This document shows, piece by piece, positions 34,245-46,192 of a DNA stretch of 64,000 nt; positions within the stretch are counted from its first letter, which is position 1, and the number at the start of each line of letters is the position of its first letter. The stretch is taken from the NCBI GenBank assembly GCA_047495785.1, contig JBLDXI010000032.1, forward strand, positions 1,612,001-1,676,000, read 5' to 3'. The position numbers and the translations under genes were made by a program. The notes beneath the pieces were generated by a model. The model was not told the origin of the DNA. It saw only the letters and a program-made list of their open reading frames with translations, and did not search any database. The DNA is from Lepidodermella squamata. Taxonomy: Eukaryota > Gastrotricha.

Positions 34245-34708
34245 ATGCTGCTGCTATTCTTGGTTGGCATTTTCTCTATATTGCCACTGATAACGCATCA
34301 ACACTACCTGCTTGACAAACGCTATCGCCTTCCACCAAGTACTAAGAACTAAATTTATCTAATTTCTACCAAAACTGCATAAAAATCCTGATGATGAAAA
34401 CCTTCTTAAAGTAAGTCAGACCAATCATTGCGATGGTACTAAAAACTAAAACATTTACGTCTCAGGCTGACAAAACCATCCTTGGTAACTTACGCAAGGC
34501 TCTTCTGACTCTATCAACGGTTGTGCACAGTAGCACCCCTCGGCCATAGGCCATAGCTGGGAAATTTGAATAAAATGACCTTCGGTAGCAAGCAACCCAT
34601 CATTTGGCGACTTCTACGAGATCTGCCGAGAAAACATGGCACTATAATGACATTCAACATGGATCCAATCCGAATGATTGTGCTCAGCAGCGCTGAAGCA
34701 GTGGCGGT
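34245..34708 (+). pseudogene. Truncated P450 pseudogene (first exon only)
   Basis: ATG at 34245 opens a P450-like N-terminus with a hydrophobic anchor and HYLLDKRYRLPPS, then reaches a stop about 35 codons in (34350). Around 200 bp of unrelated DNA follows. Similarity resumes at about 34549 (LGNLNKMTFGSKQPIIWRLL, then MTFNMDPIRMIVLSSAEAV) and ends at about 34708. The second half of exon 1 and all of exon 2, including I-helix, EXXR and haem loop, are absent. It lies at the 3' end of the tandem array. No functional P450 can be made. Confidence 0.9.
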
Positions 34709-35285
34709 ATTTCCGCGGTTTGCGGGCCGTTATTTCAAAGAGAGGAAAATAGTTGAAATTAATGTTCCGCCGTGAAACTGATTCATTCTTATTCGAGTAT
34801 TCGCTCAAATTTTCATCACCGTCGTTTAACAGTCGTTTCACCGTTGATCTACTCTCAGCTTACACTGAAGCTGCTAAACATGTAAGAAATCGCACGCTTA
34901 AACCTACTTAAAACAACACAAGAAGCCTAACACAAGAATGCACGGAAATACTTTTTATGGCAATGTCAATATTTAACCTCGAGGATAATTTATGCTAAAA
35001 ATCGCGGAAGTTATATCGTAAGTTAACCGTCAATTCACCGTAAACATACTTACCGTTGAAATGCCACGTTTTCATTGTAGAAATGCTTAATTCTTGGTGC
35101 TTATTCTATCCGCGGCACAGCAAAAAATTAAGATGGGAATGAAAAATCAATAAAGACATTACTTTTCTTTTATTATTCCGCGAATTAATACAATATATTA
35201 TGACTTTTTATAAAAATGCCAAACATAACAAACAGTATGTTCGCCTGGGATATTCTAATGTGAAATTGTTAATGATAAAAAAAGT
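34709..35285. other. Intergenic region between P450 pseudogene and M13 peptidase
   Basis: AT-rich. Contains possible polyadenylation signals for the minus-strand peptidase. No exon 2 remnant of the pseudogene was found. Confidence 0.55.
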
Positions 35286-37380
35286 TCAGTACAAAGCACA
35301 CCGGTTTTGGTAGCGTGCCATTTTAGAAGAAGCCGGGCAGTTGAATGCGCTGGAAAACTCTTGACTGTTACTCAGAGGTGCCAGAACTCTAAACTTCGAC
35401 GGTGAATGGGAATCTTGTAGAATCGGCAGAAAATTTGACTTAGGTTGTTTCAAGCACTGCAGCTGAGCAAATGATAGGAAAAACAGCTTGTTCTCCATGT
35501 CACTGCGGTGTTCCTTTTGAAATAGCGCGTACGAAAGAGGGACTGATAACATATCAGCAATATCGTCTTCAACGGTGTTAGCAGTTTCCAAGTATCTCCC
35601 AAATTCTCGGCCAATTTCTTGATACATTCCAGAGATGCACTGCTTTCGGCTGGCAAGGAAAGGATCCGCCTCAAAGACTGCCTTCAGCCCAACATTGTCG
35701 AACAGATGAGTCAGCTCATGTGAAATGGTAGTTGCAGCCGATCCGTGTTGAACAGCTGGTGGGTAGGAAGGTTCAAAAATTGGAACCATCCACGCAGGCA
35801 TCAAAGAAATGATGCGATTATTCATAATATGATCGTAATGTGCGTTGTAGTGTAACCCCATGGTGACCATGGATATATCGCCATTGATGTAATGCTTCAT
35901 AATGCCACCCTCCAAGAAACGACCTGCTGCATAGAAGTTCGCCATGTATGAGGCTCGCGTTATTGTCAAATTTCGATGGTAAGCCTCGATTTCAGCGCGA
36001 TTTAATACGAAATCCGGAGGCCAAATGTTGATTGTCAACGAGTCTATCAACTTCAGCACCTCAGTTTGAGTTTCTGGGCTGAAGCGCTTGGATTCTGAGA
36101 TTGCTTGAAGGAAGGTGCTTTTAGTTCCATCAGCGAGTTCACTAGCAATTGGAACGGATTTCTCATCGAAAAAAGCTCGCCTGAACATTGATGCCGATGC
36201 AAGTGGTAAGAACTCGATCACTTCGCTGAGGCAGTGCGCCTTGCTTGTCTTTTGAGGTGTTTCAAAGTACTTCAACAAAGCTTCAAAGACTAGAAAATTT
36301 TGCAGGGCCCTTTGGCCATTCTCGTTCGACATCATACCACTGATTTCGCGGCAGGTATCCTGGAGATATCCGCAGAATGAGTCATTTATGTATATCGACA
36401 TATTGAGCAGATCGAAGTTTCGAGATTGGCCAAAGCTGCTGAGTAATGAAGTCCAATTTAGGAGAGAGCAGCATTTGTCCAGCTCGGCAGGAGATGTTAC
36501 ATGGGTTCTGCCACGCTGCTCCGCAGGTTTGAAGCTGTACAGCTCTCTTTCAAACTTTTCGATGTCAAGTAGAGCAGAACCGTATGTCATGGTGATGGGG
36601 GCGTTGAGATTTGACGCTAGTGTTTTAAGAGCCGTTCGAGTACTTGGCCACGTACGAAGGGTTCCTGGAGAGATTGCAACTCTCAGTTTTTCCGAATCAT
36701 CCATATCACGCATGTCAATTGCGATAATATTGTCGGAGCTATAGTGGAATAGGCGCTCGAATCTGCTTTGAAAAGTTGATGATGACTGAATGGGGCTGTC
36801 GAACCCGCCCATCGATCGGACTATTTCTTGAAGTGCTGGTTTAGTATAGAACCACGAATGTGTGTTATAGCAGGCATAATAGTAGTTCAGAACTTTCATG
36901 TCACTCTCCCAGTTAAATTCATCGACTCGAGGAATTTCAAGAAGTTGAAGAAACTCCGTTATCCACCTGGCACTAGCCTCCTCGGGAACGCCATAGGTTA
37001 CATCGGGATCATTATCGTCATGTCCGTAGTTCCCGCAAGCGTATTCGTAGAAATCTTCGCATGGATTGGCTGAATGGAGCATGATATCAGACATCCTACT
37101 GATCCTTTGTGAACATTTTGTAGTTGCGCATGATTTCTCCAAGTCTGCAAGGTATTCAATCATGTCGCTTGAGTCGAAACCTTTGCCGGCGGTCGAGGCT
37201 GTTGTCGTTCGCGTCGCGAGAAACGAGTCCGCAAGGTAGGTAGCCATGTCACGTCGGTTGAGCTGATTCGAAAAATTTTCGGATCCGTCTTCCTGCTGAG
37301 ACCACAACGAAATGATGACAAATAGGCAAGGAGACAATGCAATCAAGAGTGAGATCAAATAATAGCAACTCGGAGAACAC
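35286..37380 (-). CDS. Neprilysin-like M13 metallopeptidase with altered third zinc ligand
   Basis: One long exon (37380-35286 on the minus strand) encodes about 698 residues. It begins at an acceptor (aatttag), so a short 5' exon with the cytosolic start is missing; candidate ATGs lie at about 37587 and 37610. Type II topology: transmembrane helix (YYLISLLIALSPCLFVIISL) then a Cys-rich ectodomain. M13 features: N-terminal domain with CxxDFYEYACG, ANFYAAGR (NAFY-like substrate loop), zinc motif HELTH, DSHSPSKFR (conserved active-site His and Arg) and a C-terminus CALY in place of the usual CxxW. The third-ligand motif, ENIAD in neprilysin, is DDIAD here, so Asp replaces the ligand Glu. It may cleave peptides outside the cell, or be weakened. 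Confidence 0.88.
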
Positions 37381-39377
37381 CTAAATTAATATAATGTAGA
37401 GTTGAAAACCTTGAAATCTGGCAAAATATTACATTTTGTTTTTTTTGTCGGAAATTGTGAATTCGAGCGTTATGACTGCCTTTTACAACGACGGCTGACT
37501 AAAACTGAGCTTGTTTCGATGACATACCGGAAATGAAAAAAGGAATGAGTAACCCGTCGCCTTCTTCAATATGAATTTATATGGTGGCATTCAGTTTTTT
37601 ACTGATTCATTTTTTCTTGGTTCATCCTTTCATCCTGAGTCATCTTTATTCCTTTTTCTTTTCTCTTTCATTTTTTTGAAAAGCGAACCTATAAATTATG
37701 AAAAAGATTTTTTGCAAGCCAACTTGAATGAAGAATGATGAATGATGAACGATGATCGATGAAATATTACATTTTTTTACATCAGATTACATCGCCTTTA
37801 CAAAATAACCAAAAATGACGGGGAACTTCCGTTGTCGTGGGTCGTGTTCCGTACCGTCGGTCAGTCTGTTCGTACGTCCGTCGTCAAGGAGGATCCTTGT
37901 GTGTGCGTGTGAGTACCCGAGAAAAAAAACGAAAACCACTTACACGTCAGGGAAGATATTGGTGAACCCATAAAATAAACCAAGTGACGCGGAAATCCCA
38001 CGTGGGGCGTGTTCCGTCCGTCGTCAATCAGGATGTTATAAAATGTACCTTGTGACCTTCGACTGGGATGTGAGCACTCGAACTTATGATGACAACGCGA
38101 CCTGTCGCTGCGCCCGTGGGAGTCGATCATTTTAATATAATCATATTTATATCGTTAGCGACGTTGAATAACTCAGATTTAAGCCTGATTACGTCAAGGA
38201 GAAAGGTGGCAAGTGAACAGCCATTTGTTGTTTCCCTCTCTATTCACTTGAAGTACAGCGCTTTTTATCTGTAACCCGTCACCTCGGAAGTGATAAACAA
38301 GCCTAAATCCGATGAGTTATTCAACGGAAGTTCTCCGTCAACTGTCAAAAGCCACAGGCCGACAGTGGTAGCTATAATAACAGTAAAAAGGACGACGGTA
38401 GGAATAAAATTCACTACCATGTACATGCCATGGTCGGATCAGATAGGCGATCTTCTCAGTGACAAGTTTGGGAGGAGAACCAGCATTGCTGCTGATTCTA
38501 GAGTCACAGCAACATCCTATCAAGTTTGATAATTCGCGATCACATTTGTTTCGAAAAAGAATTCTACTACCTACTACCAAAATGTTACCATAGAGCGTAA
38601 AGAACGTAGTGCTCTCGCATGATTGAGGCTAAAAAAGATGCATGAAAAGCGTTTCTGTATGCCTCATAGAGAACAGATTTCTCTATGGTTCTCTATGGTA
38701 CTTATGATTTGAGAATACAAAAACACTTCAGGCTTTTTCACACAACGGGAAAGTGAATTGAAGTCAATGCAAAAAATGGTCGCGTGCTCGTTGAAGTCAA
38801 GTTGAAGTTAAAATGTCTTAGTGAGAACACTCCTGCTGAATCACCTACCGCATTCTATGAATCTATGAATTCTACAGGTCACTCCAGGCAAAATATTGCG
38901 TTTTAGTCTAGATTTTATACCGGACTGATTCCCGATACAAAAAAATAACGTATACTTGTGAGGAATTTTTACGTTTTACAAGCTTATTTTACAGTCATTT
39001 TCAGAACGAGTTGAGTTAAGCGATTTATTTTGTATTTTTTAGCGTGACGTTTCGTTGTGTTTCAAGTAGTGTAAGTTAACTTTTGCAGATCGTTTGCCCT
39101 ACGACTTTATTTCACCGAAATACATATTTTCCGTATCCCGTATCTATAGTTGAAGGGGGCGTCGTTATTTCCTTCCTCGAGGGTTCACATAAATCAACCC
39201 GTCAAATGTGCTTGTCGCGTTTTGCCAGTCCAAACTTTAAAGCGGCGTTTAAATTTTCCAAGCACGCGATGCACTGCCATAAAGTTTTACTCCAGCCATA
39301 AAGCAGCTAGAAGCTCGTTGTAATGAGGTACCCGAGTAATTTTCATTGTTCATTTTTCACAACAAAAGTAAATAGTA
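37381..39377. other. Intergenic region between M13 peptidase and P450 copy 7
   Basis: About 2 kb without a credible complete gene. It holds the unresolved 5' exon of the M13 gene (37381-37620), two diverged direct repeats (about 37816-37898 and 37984-38058, both with GTGTTCCGT and CCGTCGTCAA) and an inverted repeat (38163-38325). No TATA-CCGATTCG promoter of the tandem-cluster type is seen before copy 7. Confidence 0.55.
38163..38325. repeat. Short element with 25-bp imperfect inverted ends
   Basis: The left end GTTGAATAACTCAGATTTAA with GCCT (38163-38186) is matched in reverse by GCCTAAATCC and GATGAGTTATTCAAC (38301-38325). The 110-bp centre is non-coding. It could be a small MITE relic or a hairpin. 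Confidence 0.55.
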
Positions 39378-40898
39378 ATGTTTCTGATCATCATCTGCAT
39401 TGTTATTGCAGCGGCCTTATGCTTTAGATTTCTAGCCGAAAAAAGATACCATCTCCCTCCCGGCCCATCGCCTCTCCCATGGCTGGGCAACTTGAATATT
39501 TTGATGTTTGGTGAGAAAAATCTAGCTTCATGGCGACTTTTCCGAGACATGGCTAGACAATATGGGCCTATCATCACCTTCTACATGGGCCCTATTCGCA
39601 TGATTGTGCTGAATAATAGGGAAGCCATCGATGAAGCGCTGGTTGACAACAGCAGAACATTCAACTGGCGCCTGGAACAGCGGCTTCCTGGTTACGAAAA
39701 AATGCAGCAAGCCATCGCGTTTGCTAACCATGACACATGGCGTAGGAATCGAAAGTTTGGCGTCAAAGCAATGCGAGATTTTGGTTAGATTACTTGAAAT
39801 ATCCCCATCAAAATTGTTGAAACTTTTCCATCAGGTATGGGAAAAGAAGCAATGGTTATCAAAATTCAGGAGGAGATCATGCCGTTACTGGACGAATTCC
39901 AAGCTATGGCGAATGAGAAGAAGCCAATTGATCCAAACGTGATTGTTACAAACGCAGTATGTAATGTTATCTGCTCCTTGGTTCTCGGTAAAAGAATGCA
40001 CTATGATGATCCGAAATTTCGACTAGTTCTCGACGCTCTTCTGGAAATCATGAGGCATTCAACTGTGGAAAGCACCGCATTTCTCCTCTTTCCTTTTCTG
40101 AAGTACTTCAAAACGCCGAAGCAAGTTAGAGCTATGCTGTCCATGGTAGAATTACTGGAGACATTGCTCAAGGAGTCTATTAAGGAACACGAACGAGATT
40201 TCGACCCTGAGGACATTCGCGACTTCCCAGACTTGTACATCGCATTGAATCTAAGGAAGGAAGACGCAATGGATTTGCGTCAATTTTCCGAGATAATGAT
40301 GGAGATGTTCGTGGCTGGAGCAGACACTACATCGACGGCCCTAACTTGGGCTCTATTCTACCTCAGCGAGAATCCGGCTATTCAACGGAAATGTCAGGAT
40401 GCAATCGATCAAGTCATTGATACGGATCGTATGCCTACCCTGGCTGACCGGTCTAATTTGGTTTACGTTGAATCAGTAATTCAGGAGGTGTTACGACACG
40501 CCTCGATTTCTCCTCTTGCACTCTACCATTCCAACTTGGACGAACATGCCAAGCTCTCTGGCTACGACATTCCACCGAATTCTCTGGTCTGCTACAACAC
40601 AACAGCTCTCCATTACGATGAGACCTACTGGGAAAATCCGGAAGTTTTCGACCCAGAGCGTTGGATTGGACCTGACGGGAAGTTGTTGAACCACTCCTCG
40701 CACTTCATGCCATTCGGCACAGGGCTAAGGATCTGTCTGGGCGAGAGTCTTGCTAGGGTTGAGTTCTTCACATTTCTCGTCGCTATTCTGCACCGCTACA
40801 GTTTCAAATTGAATACCACCGAGGTCACCTGCAATGATGGGTCGAATGGCTTTATCCACAAGACTCCTAACTTTGAGATACTTATCTCAAGCCGTTAA
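39378..40898 (+). CDS. Cytochrome P450, CYP2-clan, diverged copy 7
   Basis: Exons 39378-39783 and 39835-40898, a 51-bp intron with donor gttaga and acceptor ccatcag; 489 residues. The intron position is identical to that of the six tandem copies, so it shares their ancestry. It is clearly more distant: N-terminus MFLIIICIVIAAALCFRF is three residues shorter, hinge LPPGPSPLPWLGN, I-helix AGADTTSTALTW, K-helix EVLR, PERW, haem loop FGTGLRICLG. The C-terminus (VTCNDGSNGFIHKTPN) differs from the ATPxSKYEDGFNG of the others. AG(A/G)DTT at the oxygen site is closer to the usual P450 consensus than the tandem copies' AGTETT. Substrate unknown. Confidence 0.95.
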
Positions 40899-41155
40899 AC
40901 TGTATTTCTAATTTAAGCTCTTATGGCTCTCATAATGTAGATAAAGGATGCTAGCTGGTACTTTTTCTTGTTACCAGGTTCTTATCTCAAATTGTCCGGA
41001 ATATACCGCATTCACCTGTTTAAAAGTATACATTTTGGGAAAATAAAAGATAAGATTATTTAATGACTTTCCGGACTTTTTCAAGAATCGCTGGCAGAGC
41101 TAATCCGTGACACTAGCTAATTTTCTACCGTGAAAAACCAGTTTATTGCAACAAG

Positions 41156-42681
41156 ATGCTGTTACTTATTATTGGCTTGACAAGCTCAGCGTTATTGTTC
41201 TTAACGTATCGACGCTACTTGCTCGATAAGTGGTATCACCTACCACCTGGTCCCGCCCCCGTGCCATGGCTAGGAAATCTCAACAAATTGATGCAGGCGG
41301 GAAAGAAGCCCATCCTTTGGGAATTCTTCCGGGATATGGCCAAACAATATGGGCCAATCATCACGTTTTACATGGGCCCCATTCGCATGATCGTCTTGAA
41401 CGACGCTAAAGTCATTCAAGAAGCCTTGGTAGAAAACGGAAAAACCTTCAGCTGGCGCATGGAGGGGAAGATACCTGGATACGAAAATGTTCCTGTTGGC
41501 ATTGTTTTCGCTAACCATGATAAATGGCGTAAACATCGGCGTTTTGGTATCAAGGCGATGAGGGAGCTTGGTAAGTGAGCCTATAAAGTTAAAAGGATCT
41601 TACAATATTTTGCCCTCTCCCAGGAATGGGGAAAGAATCGATGGTTACAAAAATTCACGAAGAAACCGAAATTTTGCTGGAAAATCTAAAGAGCTTAGCT
41701 AAGGACAAGAAACCAGTCGAGCCTAGCACAATGATATTCAACACGATTTGTAATGTTTTCTGCTCGATGGCTTTCGGCAAACGACTCAGCAGTGACGATC
41801 CAACATTCCACAAGCTGCTCGACTTCATGGCTGCTCTCAACGAGCAATCCACAGTTGAAAGCACTGCGTTCATGCTGCTGCCATTCTTGAAGTATCTGAA
41901 GACGCCAAGACAAGTGCAAACCATGTATGACATCATAGAACTGATGCATGGACTGCTGAAAACAGCAATCGATGAGCACAAGGCCGACTATGACCCGAGT
42001 ATAATTCGCGACTTGCCTGACCTATTCATTTCAGGTCAGAAGGAAGAAGCCATGGACCTTATGGACTTCACCAAAATCGTGTCTGATATGCTACTCGCCG
42101 GAACCGATACCACTTCAATTGCTATGTGGTGGACATTGTTCTACTTGACGAAGGATCCGGCTATTCAGCGAAAATGTCAGGAAACGATTGACCAAGTTAT
42201 TGATACAGATCGGTTGCCGACTTTGGCTGATCGGCCGAAGCTGGTTTATATCGAAGCGGTTATGAATGAAGTACTACGGCATGCTTCAGTCGCCCCATTC
42301 GGCCTTTACCACTCGAATCTAGATGAGCCCGGCAAGATATCCGGCTATGATATTCCAGCAAATTCTTTGATCGGCTACAATGCAACTGCTGTGCATCTCG
42401 ATGGCAATTATTGGAACGATCCTGATGAGTTCAAACCAGAACGTTGGATTGGCGATGACGGCCGGCTGCTGACTCATTCGTCGCATTTTCTTCCCTTCGG
42501 ACTCGGGCCGAGAATCTGTTTAGGCGAGAGTTTGGCGCGCGTCGAATACTTGATTGTCCTAGTTTCAATGCTTCATCGCTTCAATTTCACCCTAGCAACG
42601 CCAGATTCGAAATTGGAAGACGATTTCAACGGAATGGTTCACAAGCCGCCCCATTTTGAAGTCATAATCGAAAGCCGTTGA
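41156..42681 (+). CDS. Cytochrome P450, CYP2-clan, diverged copy 8
   Basis: Exons 41156-41570 and 41624-42681, a 53-bp intron with acceptor ctcccag; 490 residues (two fewer in exon 2 than the tandem copies). Start ATG 41156 begins the anchor MLLLIIGLTSSALLF. Hinge LPPGPAPVPWLGN, I-helix AGTDTTSIAMWW, K-helix EVLR, PERW, haem loop FGLGPRICLG. Distinct segments are KTFSWRMEGKIPGYENVPVG and ICNVFCSMAFGKRLSSDD. It follows copy 7 by only 257 bp in the same direction. AAAATAAAAG at 41039 is the likely polyadenylation signal of copy 7. Confidence 0.95.
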
Positions 42682-42998
42682 AACGAGTTATTTATTGTAA
42701 AGACAAACAAACTCAAGAATTTTGTAGTTTTCAGTTTTACAGAAGAAGATACACACCGAGTAGAAGAGCACCCTTTGCGGTTTAGACGGATAACACTATG
42801 AATTATATGCTTTTCCTCTATAATTATACAGCAACGGCGTTATGATTACCGGTGATAATAACTCATCTATGCTTTTATGAGGAATGTCTCGACTCTGCCC
42901 ACCTGCTGTTTCTTGAAGTCATGACAACACCTATTTTTCCGAGTTTTTCAAGAGTAAAAAAATGGCGAGATATTATAGACTGCGCAGGCACGGTTCGA
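42682..42998. other. Spacer between convergent P450 copy 8 and the secreted-protein gene
   Basis: 317 bp that should hold both 3' UTRs. No further features are seen. Confidence 0.6.
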
Positions 42999-44966
42999 TC
43001 AATTCGCGCAATGTGTGGCTGTGATAGGCAGAGTGGATGTAGTTCCGCAACCCATTTGAGGATCTTGCGCGGGCGAGAACACTGTTCTGAACGCTGAGGT
43101 GTAACAGTTCCGAATCAGTATGGTACACGAGTCGGTAGCTGCTGGAGGTGAGTAGACATATGGCCCGCAGAGGAAATCAACGGCGCCCCCACTGAAATGC
43201 AGGGCAGACGGCTTACGACTGGTGGCATACGATGGTCCACCAACAATCGAAGATACGTACCTTTAAGAAGCAACTTGAAATATGTAGCTATTAAGGTGGG
43301 TTAACTTACGTTGGGGTAGCCGTAGCCCGGTATGCCGCTGTTGCTGTACTAGCCGCTGATCGTAGCATACCTGTAAAAAGCGCCCAGTTTAGAAGCTTAA
43401 CAATGTTCATTGAAGGTCATTACCTTGACTAGGGCAAATTCGAGCTCCAGTAACGGTGGTAGCTTGCTGGCCAGCGCAGACCGCGACTGCAGTGGCAAGA
43501 GCAGTCGCAGACTGAGCTGCAGATGACGACCTGGTGCCGGCAAACAGGTCTTCCAAAACCCACGGCAAAAGGAACGCGCTTCCGTTATTGTTCATATCCA
43601 AGAACTGGCAAGCTGCCCGTACTACATCAGTCGAACAGCCGAAACCTGTCTGCCGTTTCTGCCTGCTGTTCAGAACAAACTCTTTCGCCTGGCCGAGGAC
43701 TCCGCCAATGAGGGGCGGAATGCTTTGCCACCACGTTTGCCAATCGAAGCGTGTCTGGTCCTCCCGCCAGTGATGGTTGTTGCCGTTATTAGGTGGATAA
43801 TTTGGTGGCGGGGTAGCAGGAGGCGGTGGTGCGTTGAAGCGGAGAATCAATCGCTTATTAACAGCCTTTCGCATGATATCTCGAACCTGTTGCTCGAAGT
43901 CATTTTGCGACGAGGCTGACCTGACGGTCCGTGATTGCTGTTTGCGAAGGTTCTGGAAAACCACTCGGAGCTCGTTCTCAATCGGAGCATAATGCGCACT
44001 GACAGCTGCCATCACCTGGCTTACGCTTGCTCCATTGATGTTCACAGGAGTCGTTGTGCTAGTCGCTTGCGTTGTAGTTTGCTTAGCCGTAGTTGCAGCA
44101 CTGGGTGGTAGGGGCAGCTCAGTACTCATAACCGGCAATCCTGTTCTTGGCTTCGTAGTAGTGACCGGCTCTTCGAAATTCCCACGACAAGCCACAATCC
44201 CAAGACCGAACTTTCCCAGCATAGAATCACCGCTGGCTCGGACCTTTCTCCTTGGCTTGCTTTTCGGCTTCTTCTTATTGATTTGCTCCGAAGCGGTGCC
44301 TAGCAACTGAAGGGTCGGAGATCTATCTTTTGCCTCATCGCCATTCAGTACGCTGGCTGATAGACCTGTTTTACGGCACGCCTCTGCCACGCTTTGGCAC
44401 GATGAAGACCGGCAGAGAAAGTCAAAGCCTGCCTGATCGAACGAGTCAACAACCAGCGGAGAGATGCTGCTTGTCGTGGACAAGTTAGCTAAGCTTCGCA
44501 TCGCGCCCGCCGAGATGCATGGACCTTTTTCAACCCCGCCAAGACTGCACATCGACGCAACAGCGAGAAGAGGCGGTAGAACCTTAGGCTTATCGTCGAA
44601 GCCCGTGAGAGACAGCAGGACTAGTTTGGTCGAAGATCCGTTAGTCGCAAGTTGATAGATCTTGCAAGCCTGGTCTCGGGCAGCGTCGCCGCAGCTTGTC
44701 AGGGGTAGCCCGCCACTGCCGACAGCGGGGGCTGAGGGTGGAAGGCCGAACATGCTGTTCACAGCGTTCGAGGCGGACGCACTGACTGTTGGTGGGGAGC
44801 GGCGTGAACTCTCGACAAGAGCGTCCATTATCTTGCCACCAATTGCGTCAGGGTCGGTAGCTCCGCCTAGCAATGCCTGCAAATCACCAAGATTTGTTAT
44901 TGGGGGCTGCGAACGGGCTGAATTGGTGATGTACACCAGGCTCAACAGAAACAGCACCACTTGCAT
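42999..44966 (-). CDS. Novel secreted protein, about 598 residues, with two small 3' exons
   Basis: Three exons on the minus strand: 44966-43424, 43370-43310 and 43191-42999, joined in frame with phases that agree at both junctions (donors gtaatg and gtaagt, acceptors tttacag and atttcag). I do not recognise the family. It has a signal peptide (MQVVLFLLSLVYITNS), an N-terminal Cys-containing domain (CxxxARDQACKIYQL), a basic stretch KKKPKSKPRRK (possible processing), a Thr-rich linker (about 280-320), a Pro/Asn-rich stretch (PPPPATPPPNYPPNNGNN), RQKRQ (furin-like site) and a Cys-rich end. The last exon adds 63 residues including FLCGPYVY and six Cys. Cys pairs around C-S-L and C-Q-F suggest a disulfide-bonded extracellular protein. 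Without the small exons the protein would stop at GNDLQ after the donor. Confidence 0.75.
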
Positions 44967-46192
44967 GATTCACCGGTACAATGGAACTAATTCCTATATG
45001 TTTGGAGAAGATAAAAGTTTTGATCAAGCTGAATTGTTGAGCTTTCGGGTTCTGCGGCTTCAGGAGCGATCGATTCTCCCCCCGCTAAATCAAAAGTAAA
45101 CAATCGCAGGAAATGGAGCTGTCTGTAAGGTGGGGGAGTTTAATTGCAGAAAGGTAATAATCACGACATTATTGGCGATGCGTCATTGAGATAATTAAAA
45201 TCACAATTATTAGAGCACGAAAATAATTTATGATTCACGTTGTGTACCTGATCCGGCACCGTGACGGTGCAGCTACGCGACTCTCGAGTTGGTATTAAGG
45301 GCGCAAACACTGGTCTGAAGCAAGCCACGCATCCGGTAATAAGCTGTTTTTTGCTATTGTGCCTCCGCAGCCGTGCGTGACATGCCTCCATACAAGCACA
45401 ATAGCCGCGTGATGTTGGGATATCAATTTAACGCTGAATCATTATTATCATCATTCAGTGTTCAGGTCATAGTCTGCGATATATACCTACTACTTACTGC
45501 AGGTTACTGTATTCAGAATTCACGACACGGTGAAGATTTTAAGCATACAACCAAGGCTTGGAAAATTAATCATGAGAGTGACCGCAATGTCTTTTATCCG
45601 GAAATCAGCAAACATGAAAATGAGAGTTGGTAAAATTAATAAATATAAAAATAATAAAATCCTCCTTAAAATGTAAATTTCCAATCATTTTTCCTAATTT
45701 TTTTCATTTTTTTTACACCGAGTTTTTGAGAGAACGCCCAGGATTGTTTTAATTTCTAAATTAATTGACATCAATTTTACACAAAGGCATAAATAAACTT
45801 CAAAGTTGAGCGATTTTCGAGCGGCAGACAGTCATAACAGAAAATACCAAAAACAGCAAACGCGACAAAACAGCAAGTTTTTTTCAACTTGCGACATAAA
45901 AGCAGAAACGCGATGCATCTTTTAATTGGTGAGTTTTTGCTGTTATGTCACGAAATAAAATATTTGCTGTTTTGTCGCATTCGCTGTTCTGCGCAGTTGC
46001 TGTTTTAGCGCCATTCCTAACATGAGCATCTTATTGAAGGTATAAGGCCACATAGCCTTTTGTTCCATAGCTGTGTATGAAAAGATGCTTTCATAACCAG
46101 CCGTCTGTGCGCAATGATTCATCCAACATCGCCTTTTCAGCGCGCCTATATGCGCCATTATTCGCAAAACTTTAGCATTAGCTGCAGACTCG
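44967..46192. other. Intergenic region between secreted-protein and first GT31 genes
   Basis: The two flanking genes diverge, so both promoters should be here. No exon is seen. An imperfect inverted repeat built from AACAGC and GCGACA words lies at 45851-45990 (separate entry). Confidence 0.6.
45851..45990. repeat. Imperfect inverted repeat with about 56-bp arms
   Basis: The left arm AACAGCAAACGCGACAAAAC with AGCAAG (45851-45876), continuing to about 45908, is matched in reverse by TTTGCTGTTTTGTCGCATTC with GCTGTT (45963-45988). The loop is only about 25 bp. It is unexplained by coding; it could be a hairpin-forming MITE remnant. Confidence 0.6.

Noticed and set aside
38086-38580. Short open frames in the gap before P450 copy 7
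   Set aside because: They overlap an inverted-repeat element and have no recognisable domain.
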